From positions 1-64,000 of the forward strand of contig CANIAL010000009.1 of NCBI GenBank assembly GCA_947465395.1: 64,000 nt of DNA, written 5' to 3'. Below the pieces are notes generated by a model. The model was given only the letters and a program-made list of their open reading frames with translations. It did not search any database and was not told the origin of the DNA. Made by a program: the position numbers and the translations under genes. Shown here piece after piece: positions 16,164 through 23,857 of the stretch; positions within the stretch are counted from its first letter, which is position 1, and the number at the start of each line of letters is the position of its first letter. This stretch comes from Alphaproteobacteria bacterium (GTDB lineage: Bacteria > Pseudomonadota > Alphaproteobacteria > Micropepsales > Micropepsaceae).

Positions 16164-17537
16164 CTAGGCGGTGGCCGCCACGCGCGGCAAATGCAGCCGG
16201 GCGCTGAGGCCCCCGCCATGCCGGTTCTCCAGCACCACGCCCCCGCCATGCCCCTCGGCGATGGCCTTGACCAGGGTCAGGCCAAGCCCCGTGCCGCCGG
16301 TGGCGGCATTGCGCGAGCTTTCCAGCCGCACGAAAGGCTCGAACACCCGCGTCCGTTCATCGTCGGGAATGCCGGGGCCCTGGTCCACCACCACCACGTC
16401 ATAGCCGTTGGGGCTGTCATGGATCTGCACTTCGGCGCTCTGGCCATAGGCCACGGCATTTTCCACCAGGTTGCGCACGGCGCGGCGGATCTCGCCCGGA
16501 CGGCACAGCACCGGCGCCGGGGTGTGGTTGGTCCAGGTGACCGGCTCGCCCATTTCGTCCAAATCCGCGCACAGACTTTCCACCAGCGCCGACAGATCCA
16601 CGTTGCGCTTGCTTTCGCCGCCGGTGCCGCGCGCGGCGGACAGGACCTGTTCGGTCATCTGCTGCAACTCGTCCAGGTTTTTCTGCAGGCCGGTGCGCAG
16701 CTCGCTGTCCGCGATGAATTCCAGGTTGATGCGCATGGCGGTGATGGGCGTGCGAAGGTCATGGCCCACCGCCGACAGAAGATGGCGCTGGCTTTCCAGG
16801 GTGCGGGTGACCTTCTCGGTCATCTTGTTGAAGGCGATGGCGGCATTGCGGACGTCGTCGGGGCCGTTCTCTTCCACCTTGGGGGCGGTTGCGCCCGCCG
16901 CCACCAAGGCCGCGGCATTGGTCAGTTCCTGCAAAGGCCGCACCACGCGGCGCGCCAGAAGCGCGGCGGCGACGGACGCCAGCAGGATCGCGGCCAGCGC
17001 CGCCACCACGATTTCCGTGGGCCAGGGCGTGGGCATTTTCAGGAACACGGCCGACAGGCGGGTATGCTCGTCCACCGGCACGTAAATCTGGATGGGCGTG
17101 GCGTTCTGGTCGGCCTCTTCCGGCAGGCGCTCCTTGCCGATGTCGGCGACCTTCTGGTTCAACTGCACCGTCACGGGCAGGGCATAGCTGGCGGGCAGCA
17201 TGGCGGACATGCGCGCCGCCATTTGCCGTTCCGCTGGCGTCATGGAGCCGGGGGTCTTGCGGCGCGGCACCTCGGCGAACTGCCAGATGCGCGAACTCAT
17301 GGTCTTCATCACGATGCTGCGCGCTTCCGGCTGCACCGAAGCCAGGGTGGTGGCCACGGCGGCGACACGGTCCAGCACGCGTTCATTGACCGAGGATTCC
17401 GACTGGCGCTCATTGCCATGGGCGAACCACAGCGCCACGCCCACATTGGACACCAGCACCGCGGCGGCGGTGACGGCGATCAACTGCACGCTCAATGTGT
17501 GCGGCCACAATTTCAGCCGGCCGATTTTCAAATTCAT
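16164..17537 (-). CDS. Sensor histidine kinase (EnvZ/OmpB-like)
   Basis: 457 residues. An N-terminal membrane helix (about 16-38), a periplasmic region to about residue 175, a second helix (about 176-196) and a HAMP-like segment (RRVVRPLQELTNAAALVAAG) precede the kinase core. The H-box SAVGHDLRTPIT contains the phospho-accepting His. The N-box RNLVENAVAYG, G1 DQGPGIP, F-box and G2 GGTGLGLTLVK complete the ATP-binding domain. It is an inner-membrane kinase whose signal is unknown. It overlaps the upstream response-regulator gene by ATGA and is its evident partner. Confidence 0.95.
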   Translation of the reverse strand: MNLKIGRLKLWPHTLSVQLIAVTAAAVLVSNVGVALWFAHGNERQSESSVNERVLDRVAAVATTLASVQPEARSIVMKTMSSRIWQFAEVPRRKTPGSMTPAERQMAARMSAMLPASYALPVTVQLNQKVADIGKERLPEEADQNATPIQIYVPVDEHTRLSAVFLKMPTPWPTEIVVAALAAILLASVAAALLARRVVRPLQELTNAAALVAAGATAPKVEENGPDDVRNAAIAFNKMTEKVTRTLESQRHLLSAVGHDLRTPITAMRINLEFIADSELRTGLQKNLDELQQMTEQVLSAARGTGGESKRNVDLSALVESLCADLDEMGEPVTWTNHTPAPVLCRPGEIRRAVRNLVENAVAYGQSAEVQIHDSPNGYDVVVVDQGPGIPDDERTRVFEPFVRLESSRNAATGGTGLGLTLVKAIAEGHGGGVVLENRHGGGLSARLHLPRVAATA

Positions 17538-18262
17538 GCCGCTTCCGGCTCCATCGCGAAAATGTAGCCGCCTCCCCAGACCGTCTTGATATAGCGCGGA
17601 TTCTTGGGGTCCGGTTCGATTTTCTTCCGAAGCCGGCTGACATGGTTATCAATCGAACGGTCGAACAGGTCGGCATCCCGGCCCTTGGTCAGGTCCAGGA
17701 GCTGGTTGCGGGTGAGCGCAATCTTGGGCCGTTCCAGAAGTGCGCTGAGAAGCCGGAATTCGCCGCTGGACAGCGGCAGCGCCAGGCCATCCGGCCCGAT
17801 CAACTCGCGCTGGCCGGTATCCAGCGTCCAGTCGCCAAAGCGGATGCGGTCCGCGCCCGGCGGCTTCTGGCGCGGCGGCAGCGCCTGGGTGCGGCGAAGC
17901 ACGGCGGTGACCCGCGCGATAAGCTCGCGGGGTGAAAACGGCTTGGCGATATAATCATCCGCGCCCATCTCAAGCCCGATGATGCGGTCCACTTCCTCGC
18001 CGCGCGCCGTCAGCAGGATGACGGGAATTTGCGAAGTCTCGCGGATCGAGCGGCACAGGCTGAGCCCGTCTTCACCCGGCATCATGATGTCCAGCACGAT
18101 CAGGTCTATCGCTGCGGCCTTCAGGACTTTTCGCGCATTGGCGGAATCGGCGGCAGTGGTGGCGCGATAGCCATGCTCGCGCAGATACCGCGCCAGGGGT
18201 TCGCGAATGTCGCGCGCATCCTCGACCAGCAGAATGTGCGGTTTTGCGTCGTCTTTGACCAT
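17534..18262 (-). CDS. OmpR-family response regulator
   Basis: 242 residues from the ATG at 18262; a TTG 54 bases upstream would add an unsupported N-terminus. The receiver domain has the acidic pocket (VEDARD), the phospho-acceptor Asp in IVLDIMMPGEDG, the Thr in LLTARG and Lys in IAKPFSPREL. The C-terminal winged helix is of OmpR type: LSSGEFRLLSALLERP, LTRNQLLD and RSIDNHVSRLRKKIEPDP. The IKTVWGGGYIF end is typical. It is coupled to the histidine kinase downstream. Targets cannot be read from sequence. Confidence 0.95.
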   Translation of the reverse strand: MVKDDAKPHILLVEDARDIREPLARYLREHGYRATTAADSANARKVLKAAAIDLIVLDIMMPGEDGLSLCRSIRETSQIPVILLTARGEEVDRIIGLEMGADDYIAKPFSPRELIARVTAVLRRTQALPPRQKPPGADRIRFGDWTLDTGQRELIGPDGLALPLSSGEFRLLSALLERPKIALTRNQLLDLTKGRDADLFDRSIDNHVSRLRKKIEPDPKNPRYIKTVWGGGYIFAMEPEAA

Positions 18263-18322
18263 CGCAGGCAGTTTTGAGGCCACGTTGCTCCCCGCGCAAA
18301 CAAGGATTTGTCGCAAACCCTG

Positions 18323-19285
18323 TCAGTTTCGCAGAGTCTGGGTCATTTGCGCCAAAATCGAAAGCGCTATTTCACCGGGATTTCGCGCCCCGATGGCCAG
18401 GCCCACCGGCCCATGGATGCGGCCCAGTTGCTCGGGCGTGGCGCCCGCCGCCGCCAGCCGCTCCAGCCGCGCGGCATGGGATTTCTTCGACCCCAGCGCG
18501 CCCAGGTAAAAGGCGGGCGAGGCCAGGCCTGCCAGCAGCGCCGGATCGTCAATCTTGGGATCATGGGCCAGGACCACCAGCGCCGAGCGCGGCCCCAGCG
18601 GCTCTGCCGCCAGCGCCTCCCCAGGCCAGGCATGCACCAAAGCCGCGCCCTCGAAACGCGCTGCATTGGCCCAGCCGGTGCGGGGGTCAATGATCCGTAC
18701 ACGGTAATTCGCCAGCCGTGCCATGGGCCACAGGACCTGAGCGATATGCACCGCGCCCACGATCACCAGCTCCAGCGGCGGGTTGTGGACTTCCAGGAAC
18801 CAGCCATTTTCCGCCATGCCGCTCTTGTCGGCCCGGGCGGCCTCTGCGGCGAATTTGTCCGTGGACGGATCAATAAAGCGGTATTGGCCCTTTAAATCCA
18901 GCGCCCGCACGACGGGTTTGCCCGTTCGCAGGCCATCCAAAAGCGCCGCATCCGCGGCTTCCACGAAAATGCCGATGCGCCCGCCACAGGCCAGCCCCGC
19001 CGACCAGGCCATGTCGTCCGTCACCCCGAATTCCAGGTTGCGGGGCTTGCCGTCCTTGAGGGTCTCCAGCGCCGCCGCGATCACTTCATTCTCGACACAA
19101 CCTGCGGAGACAGAACCCGCGAAGATGCCATCATCGCGCACCGCCATCTGGCTGCCGGGGCCGCGCGGGGCCGAACCCCAGCTTGCCACCACCGTGCCCA
19201 GCGCCACGCGGTGGCCAGCGGCAAGCCAGGCGGCGGCGGCGGCAATTGCGTCATCCATTACGGGGGGCATAAGGGGAAAATCCAT
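18323..19285 (-). CDS. xdhC: XdhC-family molybdenum cofactor maturation protein
   Basis: About 320 residues. XdhC proteins bind and sulfurate or insert Moco into xanthine-dehydrogenase-family enzymes. Visible features: ALGTVVASWGSAPRGPGSQMAV, GSVSAGCVENEV, WSAGLACGGRIGIFVE (XdhC/CoxI N-terminal domain), then a C-terminal Rossmann domain with LVIVGAVHIAQVLWPMA, VRIIDPRTGWA, LVVLAHDPKIDDPALL, FYLGALGSKKSH and GLAIGARNPGEIALSI. The start is uncertain: ATGs at 19285, 19270 and 19258 are in frame and none has a strong ribosome site. A tiny membrane-protein gene lies 17 bp upstream. MocA-like and NifU-like genes downstream fit the same pathway. Confidence 0.88.
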   Translation of the reverse strand: MDFPLMPPVMDDAIAAAAAWLAAGHRVALGTVVASWGSAPRGPGSQMAVRDDGIFAGSVSAGCVENEVIAAALETLKDGKPRNLEFGVTDDMAWSAGLACGGRIGIFVEAADAALLDGLRTGKPVVRALDLKGQYRFIDPSTDKFAAEAARADKSGMAENGWFLEVHNPPLELVIVGAVHIAQVLWPMARLANYRVRIIDPRTGWANAARFEGAALVHAWPGEALAAEPLGPRSALVVLAHDPKIDDPALLAGLASPAFYLGALGSKKSHAARLERLAAAGATPEQLGRIHGPVGLAIGARNPGEIALSILAQMTQTLRN

Positions 19286-19302
19286 CGGATGCGCCGGCCG
19301 GA

Positions 19303-19404
19303 TCAGATCACGGCCAGGAAAAACAACAGCAGGATCGCCATGCTGGCGGCAAGGCCCAGCAGCCAGGTTTTGCTGGCGCCGCTGGAGGAGGGGGAATTGG
19401 GCAT
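19303..19404 (-). CDS. Mini membrane protein (about 33 aa) upstream of xdhC
   Basis: A short frame whose second ATG (19404) is preceded by GGAG at five bases. After a Ser/Pro-rich start it consists of one strongly hydrophobic segment (TWLLGLAASMAILLLFFLAVI) ending at the stop. One membrane span with an outward-facing C-terminus or a signal-anchor is plausible. It lies 17 bp upstream of xdhC on the same strand, so it may be co-transcribed. It has no recognised family, and existence as a real protein is not proven. Confidence 0.45.
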   Translation of the reverse strand: MPNSPSSSGASKTWLLGLAASMAILLLFFLAVI

Positions 19405-19533
19405 CATGGCTCCGATTTGTACTCTTGGACAAAAGACATTGCCGAAAAAACAGGCGGGGCGCGACATTTGGCTAGTTCCAAACTGGGCGAATTGTGGCAA
19501 AATTAAGAAAAAAAATTATGGGAGGCCGACGGA

Positions 19534-20088
19534 ATGGACAGTGATACGCCTTCGTCCGTGCAGCTCGACTTTGGCAAAAGCCAACAGTTCGACATCCGCG
19601 CCGTGCGCGTCTGCGGGCACGTCAAATGGTTCGACCACGCAAAAGGCTATGGTTTCATCACGCCCAACAGCGGCGCGGGCGACATTCTCCTGCACCAGGC
19701 CTGTGTTCGCATTTCCGGTTTCAAGACGGTGCAGGAAGGCGCGATGGTTGTCTGTGACGCCGTGGAAGGCCCGCGCGGGCTTCAGGCAAGCCGACTGATC
19801 TCGCTGGACAACTCCACCGCCCACATCATGGCGCCGCCGCCCGACCGCGTGCCGCGCTATGTCGCCGAACCCAAGGGCCCGGCCTTCGACGCCCAGGTGA
19901 AATGGTTCAACCGCGCCAAGGGTTACGGATTTCTCACCCGCGGCCCCGGCAGCGCGGACATCTTCGTGCATATGGAAACCCTGCGCCGCTGCGGCGTGGC
20001 GGAATTGCAGGACGGCCAGAAGGTTCGCATTCGCATTGGCGACGGCCCCAAGGGCGAATTGGCTGCGGAAGTAACCTTGCTGGATTGA
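19534..20088 (+). CDS. Double cold-shock-domain protein
   Basis: 184 residues with two cold-shock domains: residues about 28-92 ([26 protein letters not shown]) and about 115-183 ([23 protein letters not shown]). Each has the RNP1-like KGYGF[I/L] motif, and RNP2-like DIL/DIFVH strands follow. Such two-domain proteins are common in alphaproteobacteria and act as RNA chaperones. The second domain is closer to consensus than the first. A GGGAGG ribosome site precedes the ATG in an AT-rich leader. It is transcribed divergently from the mini membrane protein and xdhC. Confidence 0.92.
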   Translation: MDSDTPSSVQLDFGKSQQFDIRAVRVCGHVKWFDHAKGYGFITPNSGAGDILLHQACVRISGFKTVQEGAMVVCDAVEGPRGLQASRLISLDNSTAHIMAPPPDRVPRYVAEPKGPAFDAQVKWFNRAKGYGFLTRGPGSADIFVHMETLRRCGVAELQDGQKVRIRIGDGPKGELAAEVTLLD

Positions 20089-20090
20089 CC

Positions 20091-20140
20091 CGCCAGCGTT
20101 CGCAAGGCTGGACGCCTTGCTTACCGCCGCGCAGGGGAGG
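20091..20140 (+). repeat. Intergenic repeat module, partial copy shared with 52.8 kb
   Basis: Fifty bases beginning CGCCAGCGTTCGCAAGGCTG are almost identical to 52781-52830, with only a few substitutions. The module corresponds to the second hairpin half of the large intergenic element. Confidence 0.8.
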
Positions 20141-20202
20141 CCGCATTGCATTTGCCTTTTTGCGCCCGCAAAATGGGGCCGTCCCGTCCTGCGGAAAAAA
20201 CC

Positions 20203-20652
20203 ATGCGCCTTTCCTTCATGCTTCCCGTAATCCTGATCGCCGGTTTTTGTGCGCCCGCCTTCGCGGCCGATCTGCCGGTGGAAACCATCACCGTGGCATC
20301 CAAGACCGGCCACCACGTCTTCAAGGTGGAAGTGGCCGCCGATGAAGCCAGCCGCGAGCTGGGCCTGATGTACCGCAAGGAAATGGCCCCGGATGCGGGC
20401 ATGCTGTTCGATTTCCAGAAACCGCAATTTGTCAGCTTCTGGATGGAGAACACCGTCCTGCCGCTGGACATGCTGTTCGTGCGGGCCGACGGCACCATCG
20501 CGCGCATCAAGGCCAATGCCACGCCTTATTCACGCGAATCGATTCCCTCCGGCGAAAAGATCCAGCTGGTGATCGAGCTTAACGCAGGCCGCGCCGCCCA
20601 GCTTGGCATCGCGGCGGGCGACCGGGTTTCCGCCGCCCAGCTGCGAAATTAG
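20203..20652 (+). CDS. DUF192-family exported protein
   Basis: 149 residues from the ATG at 20203 (GGAAAAAA upstream, signal peptide MRLSFMLPVILIAGFCAPAFAA). The rest is the DUF192 fold: ASRELGLMYRKEM, MLFDFQKPQFVSFWMENTVLPLDMLF, and ending with VIELNAGRAAQLGIAAGDRV. The family is widespread and of unknown biochemical role. It is frequently exported, as predicted here, so periplasmic. It stands between a repeat fragment and tRNA-Pro and is probably monocistronic. Confidence 0.9.
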   Translation: MRLSFMLPVILIAGFCAPAFAADLPVETITVASKTGHHVFKVEVAADEASRELGLMYRKEMAPDAGMLFDFQKPQFVSFWMENTVLPLDMLFVRADGTIARIKANATPYSRESIPSGEKIQLVIELNAGRAAQLGIAAGDRVSAAQLRN

Positions 20653-20727
20653 CCGTTTCTTTGACACCTTTTGGGGTATAGGAAGCGGCCATATGGGCTG
20701 CTTTCCGCGCCCGTTTGGCATAAGAAT

Positions 20728-20804
20728 CGGAGCGTAGCTCAGCCTGGTAGAGCATTAGCTTTGGGAGCTAAGGGCCGTTGGTTCGAATCCAGCCGCTCCG
20801 ACCA
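20728..20804 (+). tRNA. tRNA-Pro (anticodon UGG)
   Basis: Acceptor CGGAGCG pairs with CGCTCCG. The anticodon stem TTAGC/GCTAA flanks loop TTTGGGA, so the anticodon is TGG (Pro). T loop TTCGAAT, discriminator A and encoded CCA are present. Length 77 nt. Confidence 0.96.
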
Positions 20805-20823
20805 TTATTAAAGGGAGTTGCCG

Positions 20824-21129
20824 TTGCGCGCGCGTATCTACAATCCGGCCAGGAACGCCATGCAGTCGGGCCGCGCCCGCACCAAGGCCTGGCTGCTGGA
20901 GTTTGAACCCCAGACCCCGCGCATGATTGATCCGCTCACCGGCTGGACCGGCTCGGACGACATGAACCAGCAGATCACCCTGGAGTTCGAGACCCGGGAA
21001 GAGGCGGTGGCCTATGCCAAGACGCATGGCATCGAATTCCAGGTCTTCGAGCCGCACCAGCCCAAGCCCAGACCGAAATCCTACTCCGACAATTTCCGGT
21101 TCGATAGAAAACAGCCTTGGTCGCACTAG
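20824..21129 (+). CDS. NDUFS4-type NADH dehydrogenase (complex I) accessory subunit
   Basis: 101 residues from a TTG at 20824, which has GGGAG six bases upstream; the TTG at 20818 abuts that site and is less likely. The sequence [15 protein letters not shown]...WLLEFEP and [34 protein letters not shown] is the ETC complex I NDUFA4/NDUFS4-like domain, with a basic tail ending in [10 protein letters not shown]. The protein is the alphaproteobacterial counterpart of the mitochondrial 18-kDa subunit. It stabilises the peripheral arm of complex I on the cytoplasmic side. As is usual, it is encoded apart from the nuo operon, here between two tRNAs. Confidence 0.93.
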   Translation: MRARIYNPARNAMQSGRARTKAWLLEFEPQTPRMIDPLTGWTGSDDMNQQITLEFETREEAVAYAKTHGIEFQVFEPHQPKPRPKSYSDNFRFDRKQPWSH

Positions 21130-21140
21130 GCGCCGCAAAC

Positions 21141-21217
21141 GACTCCGTAGCTCAGTTGGATAGAGCACCTGCCTTCTAAGCCGGTGGTCGCTGGTTCGAA
21201 TCCAGCCGGGGTCGCCA
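21141..21217 (+). tRNA. tRNA-Arg (anticodon UCU)
   Basis: Acceptor GACTCCG pairs with CGGGGTC (one G-U). The D arm is GCTC/GAGC. The anticodon loop CTTCTAA gives anticodon TCT (Arg). The T arm is GCTGG-TTCGAAT-CCAGC, and G plus CCA are encoded. The anticodon stem CCTGC/GCCGG contains a U-C mismatch at pair 29-41. Confidence 0.94.
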
Positions 21218-21259
21218 TTTCATATCATGCGCGTTGTGGCCGGAAGGAAGACCCCTGAC

Positions 21260-21499
21260 ATGCCTGCCCCAAAACCGGAAATCGGCATCATCTACGAAGT
21301 CAGGAAGGACCCCGACGGCAGGTGGATTGTTGCGCGGGCCGATGAGCCCATAGGCGCCTTTCCCCGCAGAAGCGCCGCGGTTGGCCAGGCTTGCCGGGCG
21401 GCACGCCAGGAATCTGCCACCACCGACATCAAGGTGATCGTCTATGTCGTGGAAAATGGAAAACGCGCCAAGGAATGGGAAGGGTCCGCTATCTCCTAA
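21260..21499 (+). CDS. Small protein, DUF2188-like
   Basis: 79 residues from the ATG at 21260, which has GGAAGGAAG upstream. The pattern of a beta-strand (IIYEVRKDPDGRWIVARADE), a helix rich in Ala (SAAVGQACRAARQES) and a closing strand (IKVIVYVVENGKRAKEW) resembles the small DUF2188 fold, but the match is by eye only. Cytoplasmic, function unknown. It follows tRNA-Arg by about 40 bp and is followed by a large intergenic repeat. Confidence 0.65.
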   Translation: MPAPKPEIGIIYEVRKDPDGRWIVARADEPIGAFPRRSAAVGQACRAARQESATTDIKVIVYVVENGKRAKEWEGSAIS

Positions 21500-21616
21500 A
21501 CCCCTCCGGCCTTCGCACGTTCGCTCGATGGCAAAAGCGCGTTCGCGCTTCCGCCATTCTCGCCGTGCTACGGCTACCTCCCCTTCAGATGCGCTGCGCG
21601 CAAAGGGGAGGGTGGG
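21500..21616 (+). repeat. Intergenic palindromic element, variant copy
   Basis: Begins CCCCTCCGGCCTTCGCA (the second subtype, lacking the GTTTCAG arm) and ends with CTCCCC...GGGGAGG capped by TGCGC-TGC-GCGCA at 21590-21602. It lies downstream of the DUF2188-like gene and convergent to the MFS gene. Confidence 0.75.
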
Positions 21617-21632
21617 CCGGAGTTTCCCTTTT

Positions 21633-21690
21633 TGTCATTCCCGCGCCCCACCGCGCACAGCGCGGCAAGGAAATAAGCGGGAATCCAACT
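21633..21690 (+). repeat. CATTCCCGC/GCGGGAATCC repeat, copy 1 (interrupted)
   Basis: TGTCATTCCCGCG and GCGGGAATCCAACTT flank a GC-rich inner hairpin. The same arms occur uninterrupted at 23823-23855. This short palindrome type is widespread in proteobacterial genomes. Confidence 0.7.
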
Positions 21691-21696
21691 TGTTTT

Positions 21697-22887
21697 TTAC
21701 GCCGCCATCGGCGCGGCAGCCCGAAATCGCATCAGCGCCGCCCAGGCGGCGATCACCGGCGGTATCGCCAGCGCGCACACAACCTGCCAGCCATAGCTGA
21801 CCAATATCCCACCGGACAGGAACGACCCCACCGCCACGCTGCCGAACACCAGAAAGTCATAGACCGACTGCACGCGGGCGCGTTCGTCCTGGCTGTGGGT
21901 GTTCAAGACCATGGCCGAGCCGCCGGTGAAGCCGAAATTCCAGCCCAGCCCCAACAGGATCAGCGATCCCATGAAATGGGGCACGGTCATGCCGGAATAG
22001 CCCACCGCCGCCGCCGCCGCGATCAGGGCCAGCCCGACGGCTGTGATTTTTCCCGCGCCAAAGCGCGTGATCAGCCGCCCGGTGAAAAAGCTGGGCGCAT
22101 ACATGGCGATGACATGCCACTGGATGACGTCGTCGGCCGCCGCCTGCTGGTGGCCTTCCATGTGCATGGCCAGCGGCGCTGATGTCATCAAAAAGTTCAT
22201 CAGCAGGTAGCTGATGATGCCGCAGATGGCGGCGGAAATGAAAAGCGGCTGGCGCATGATCTCGCCGATGGGGCGGCCACGGTCCGCGCCATGCGCGCGC
22301 AGGCGCGGCAGCTTGATCCCGCCCAGCACGATGGCCGACAGCAGCGCCACCACGGCGCTGGCGGTATAGGTGCCGACGAAAACCGGCCCCGCCACCAGGC
22401 CCATGGTGGCGGTGACAAGCTGGCTGCCGACTATGCCCGCCGCAACGCCGCCCGCCAGCACGATGGCAAGCGCCCGGGGCCGCTCCGCCGCCGGCACGCA
22501 ATCGGCCGCGGCAAAGCGGAAGGTTAGAACCACAGCCGCATAGACGCCGCCGAAGAATGTCGCGAGGCAAAACAACGCAAAGCTGCCCATGGTGATGGCC
22601 AGCGCGCCCAAAAGCCCCGCCGCCATGCCGAAGCCGTTGCCAATCAGGAACACCGTGCGCCGGCCATAACGCTCGGCGATCATGCCGGCGGGCAGGGTGG
22701 ACGACGCCATCCCCACCACCAGGATGGAAATGGGCAAGGTCGCCAGCGCCGGATTGGGCGCGATGCCTTCGCCGATAACGGAACCGGTGGCATAGATGAC
22801 GGTGGAATTGGCGCCCGCCAGGGCCTGGGCGATCATCAGGCGGCGCACGGCGCTTCGCCCCTCGGCAACGGTCAGTTCTGTCGTCAT
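21697..22887 (-). CDS. MFS transporter
   Basis: 396 residues from the ATG at 22887 (GGGGGG ribosome site). About twelve hydrophobic segments are spaced as in the major facilitator superfamily. The loop between segments 2 and 3 carries the AERYGRRTVFLIG motif A, and GRLITRFGAGKIT is the equivalent in the second half. It is an inner-membrane secondary transporter or drug/sugar efflux protein with unknown substrate. It is monocistronic, flanked by repeat elements on both sides. Confidence 0.9.
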   Translation of the reverse strand: MTTELTVAEGRSAVRRLMIAQALAGANSTVIYATGSVIGEGIAPNPALATLPISILVVGMASSTLPAGMIAERYGRRTVFLIGNGFGMAAGLLGALAITMGSFALFCLATFFGGVYAAVVLTFRFAAADCVPAAERPRALAIVLAGGVAAGIVGSQLVTATMGLVAGPVFVGTYTASAVVALLSAIVLGGIKLPRLRAHGADRGRPIGEIMRQPLFISAAICGIISYLLMNFLMTSAPLAMHMEGHQQAAADDVIQWHVIAMYAPSFFTGRLITRFGAGKITAVGLALIAAAAAVGYSGMTVPHFMGSLILLGLGWNFGFTGGSAMVLNTHSQDERARVQSVYDFLVFGSVAVGSFLSGGILVSYGWQVVCALAIPPVIAAWAALMRFRAAAPMAA

Positions 22888-22913
22888 TTGGCCCCCCAAT
22901 ACTTCTTGTTACT

Positions 22914-22940
22914 CAACCCCTCCGGCCTTCGCAACTTTTG
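22914..22940 (+). repeat. Fragment of the intergenic palindromic element
   Basis: CAACCCCTCCGGCCTTCGCAA repeats the left end of the second subtype seen at 21500 and 30536, but the hairpin half is absent. It lies in the 161-bp divergent region between the MFS and cupin genes. Confidence 0.55.
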
Positions 22941-23048
22941 CATATCCGGGCTTTGCCTTGGTGTTTTGCACCAGTGTTTTGCGCCCTCTTTTTATCTGCG
23001 CTATGCATTCCGGGCCGGATCAACCGGCTGTCCTATGGGGAGAATCAC

Positions 23049-23435
23049 ATGCGTAAATCCGTTTTGGCGCTGGCGCTGGTTGTCGCGTCCGCCTTGCCCG
23101 CCTTTGCCGCCGATGCGCCCGCCGTCGTGCGCAAGGTGCTGCAGCAGAATGACATTGCCGGTGGCCAGACCCTGACGGTGGTCGAGGTGACCATTCCCGT
23201 GGGTGGCCGCGAAGGCCGCCACACCCATCCCGGTCCCCTGGCGCTGTATGTGATTTCCGGCGCGGTCTCGCTGGACCATGAAGGCAAGGCCAATATCACC
23301 TACAAGCCGGGACAAACCTTCTTCGTGGAATCCGGCAAGGTGCATGAAGGCATCAATCGCGGCGCCGTGCCGTTCGTGGGCATCGCCACCTTCATCACGC
23401 CCAAGGGCCAGGCCCTCACCACCCAGGTCAAGTAG
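23049..23435 (+). CDS. Exported cupin-domain protein
   Basis: 128 residues from the ATG at 23049, supported by GGGGAG. Signal peptide MRKSVLALALVVASALPAFAA. A single small cupin barrel follows: GGREGRHTHPGPLALYVISGAVSLDH (motif 1 with two His) and KPGQTFFVESGKVHEGINRG (motif 2 with one His). The metal-binding residues H-x-H and H are present, so a mononuclear metal centre in the periplasm is possible. The substrate is unknown. No partner genes are adjacent. Confidence 0.88.
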   Translation: MRKSVLALALVVASALPAFAADAPAVVRKVLQQNDIAGGQTLTVVEVTIPVGGREGRHTHPGPLALYVISGAVSLDHEGKANITYKPGQTFFVESGKVHEGINRGAVPFVGIATFITPKGQALTTQVK

Positions 23436-23450
23436 CCATACAGGTCATTC

Positions 23451-23488
23451 TCCCCCTTTTGCGCGATAGCGCATTAAAGGGGGAGGTG
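23451..23488 (+). repeat. Intergenic hairpin of the palindromic family (hairpin half only)
   Basis: CTCCCCCTTT-TGCGC-GATA-GCGCA-TTAAAGGGGGAG forms a long stem, equivalent to the second half of the full elements, between convergent genes. It may serve as a terminator in both directions. Confidence 0.7.
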
Positions 23489-23494
23489 CCTTAT

Positions 23495-23809
23495 CTATTC
23501 TGCGGCAACGAGCCGGTTCTCGGCGGCTTCCACCACCATCGGCGTTTCCCAGTCCTGCCGCCGTGCCGGCGACTCCCAGCGTTTTTCCACCTTGGCGCGC
23601 CATTCCGGCGTGTAGAACGCATTGGCCTTCGCCAGGCTTTCCCACAGATACATACCCACCAGCTCGCCGGCATTCTCGGTGACGCCATAATATTTGCGGA
23701 TCAGACCGGGAACGCCCTGATAGGTGTGGGCGCTGTCGGCGACGATCTTGATAACGTCGGCCTTTGTCATGCTGCTGGGAATTTTAAACGTCCATACGAC
23801 CGTGTGCAT
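23495..23809 (-). CDS. YdhR-like monooxygenase-fold protein
   Basis: 104 residues, ATG preceded by AGGAAA. The sequence starts MHTVVWTFKIPSS and shows a dimeric alpha/beta-barrel (ABM-like) pattern: GVPGLIRKYYGV, GELVGMYLWESLAKANAFYTPEW and a closing EAAENRLVA. This matches the small YdhR/putative monooxygenase family, cytoplasmic proteins thought to bind aromatic compounds. Activity has not been firmly established for most members. A palindromic repeat stands on each side. Confidence 0.82.
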   Translation of the reverse strand: MHTVVWTFKIPSSMTKADVIKIVADSAHTYQGVPGLIRKYYGVTENAGELVGMYLWESLAKANAFYTPEWRAKVEKRWESPARRQDWETPMVVEAAENRLVAAE

Positions 23810-23822
23810 CGTGTTTCCTGTC

Positions 23823-23855
23823 TTGTCATTCCCGCGAAAGCGGGAATCCAGCTTC
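23823..23855 (+). repeat. CATTCCCGC/GCGGGAATCC repeat, copy 2
   Basis: TTGTCATTCCCGC-GAAA-GCGGGAATCCAGCTT is a compact hairpin between the YdhR-like and permease genes. It shares arms with the copy at 21633-21690. Confidence 0.75.
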
Positions 23856-23857
23856 TT

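Noticed and set aside
16191-17567. Long (+) frame opposite the histidine kinase
   Set aside because: Antisense shadow of a GC-rich gene; His/Gly/Gln-rich translation with no domain.
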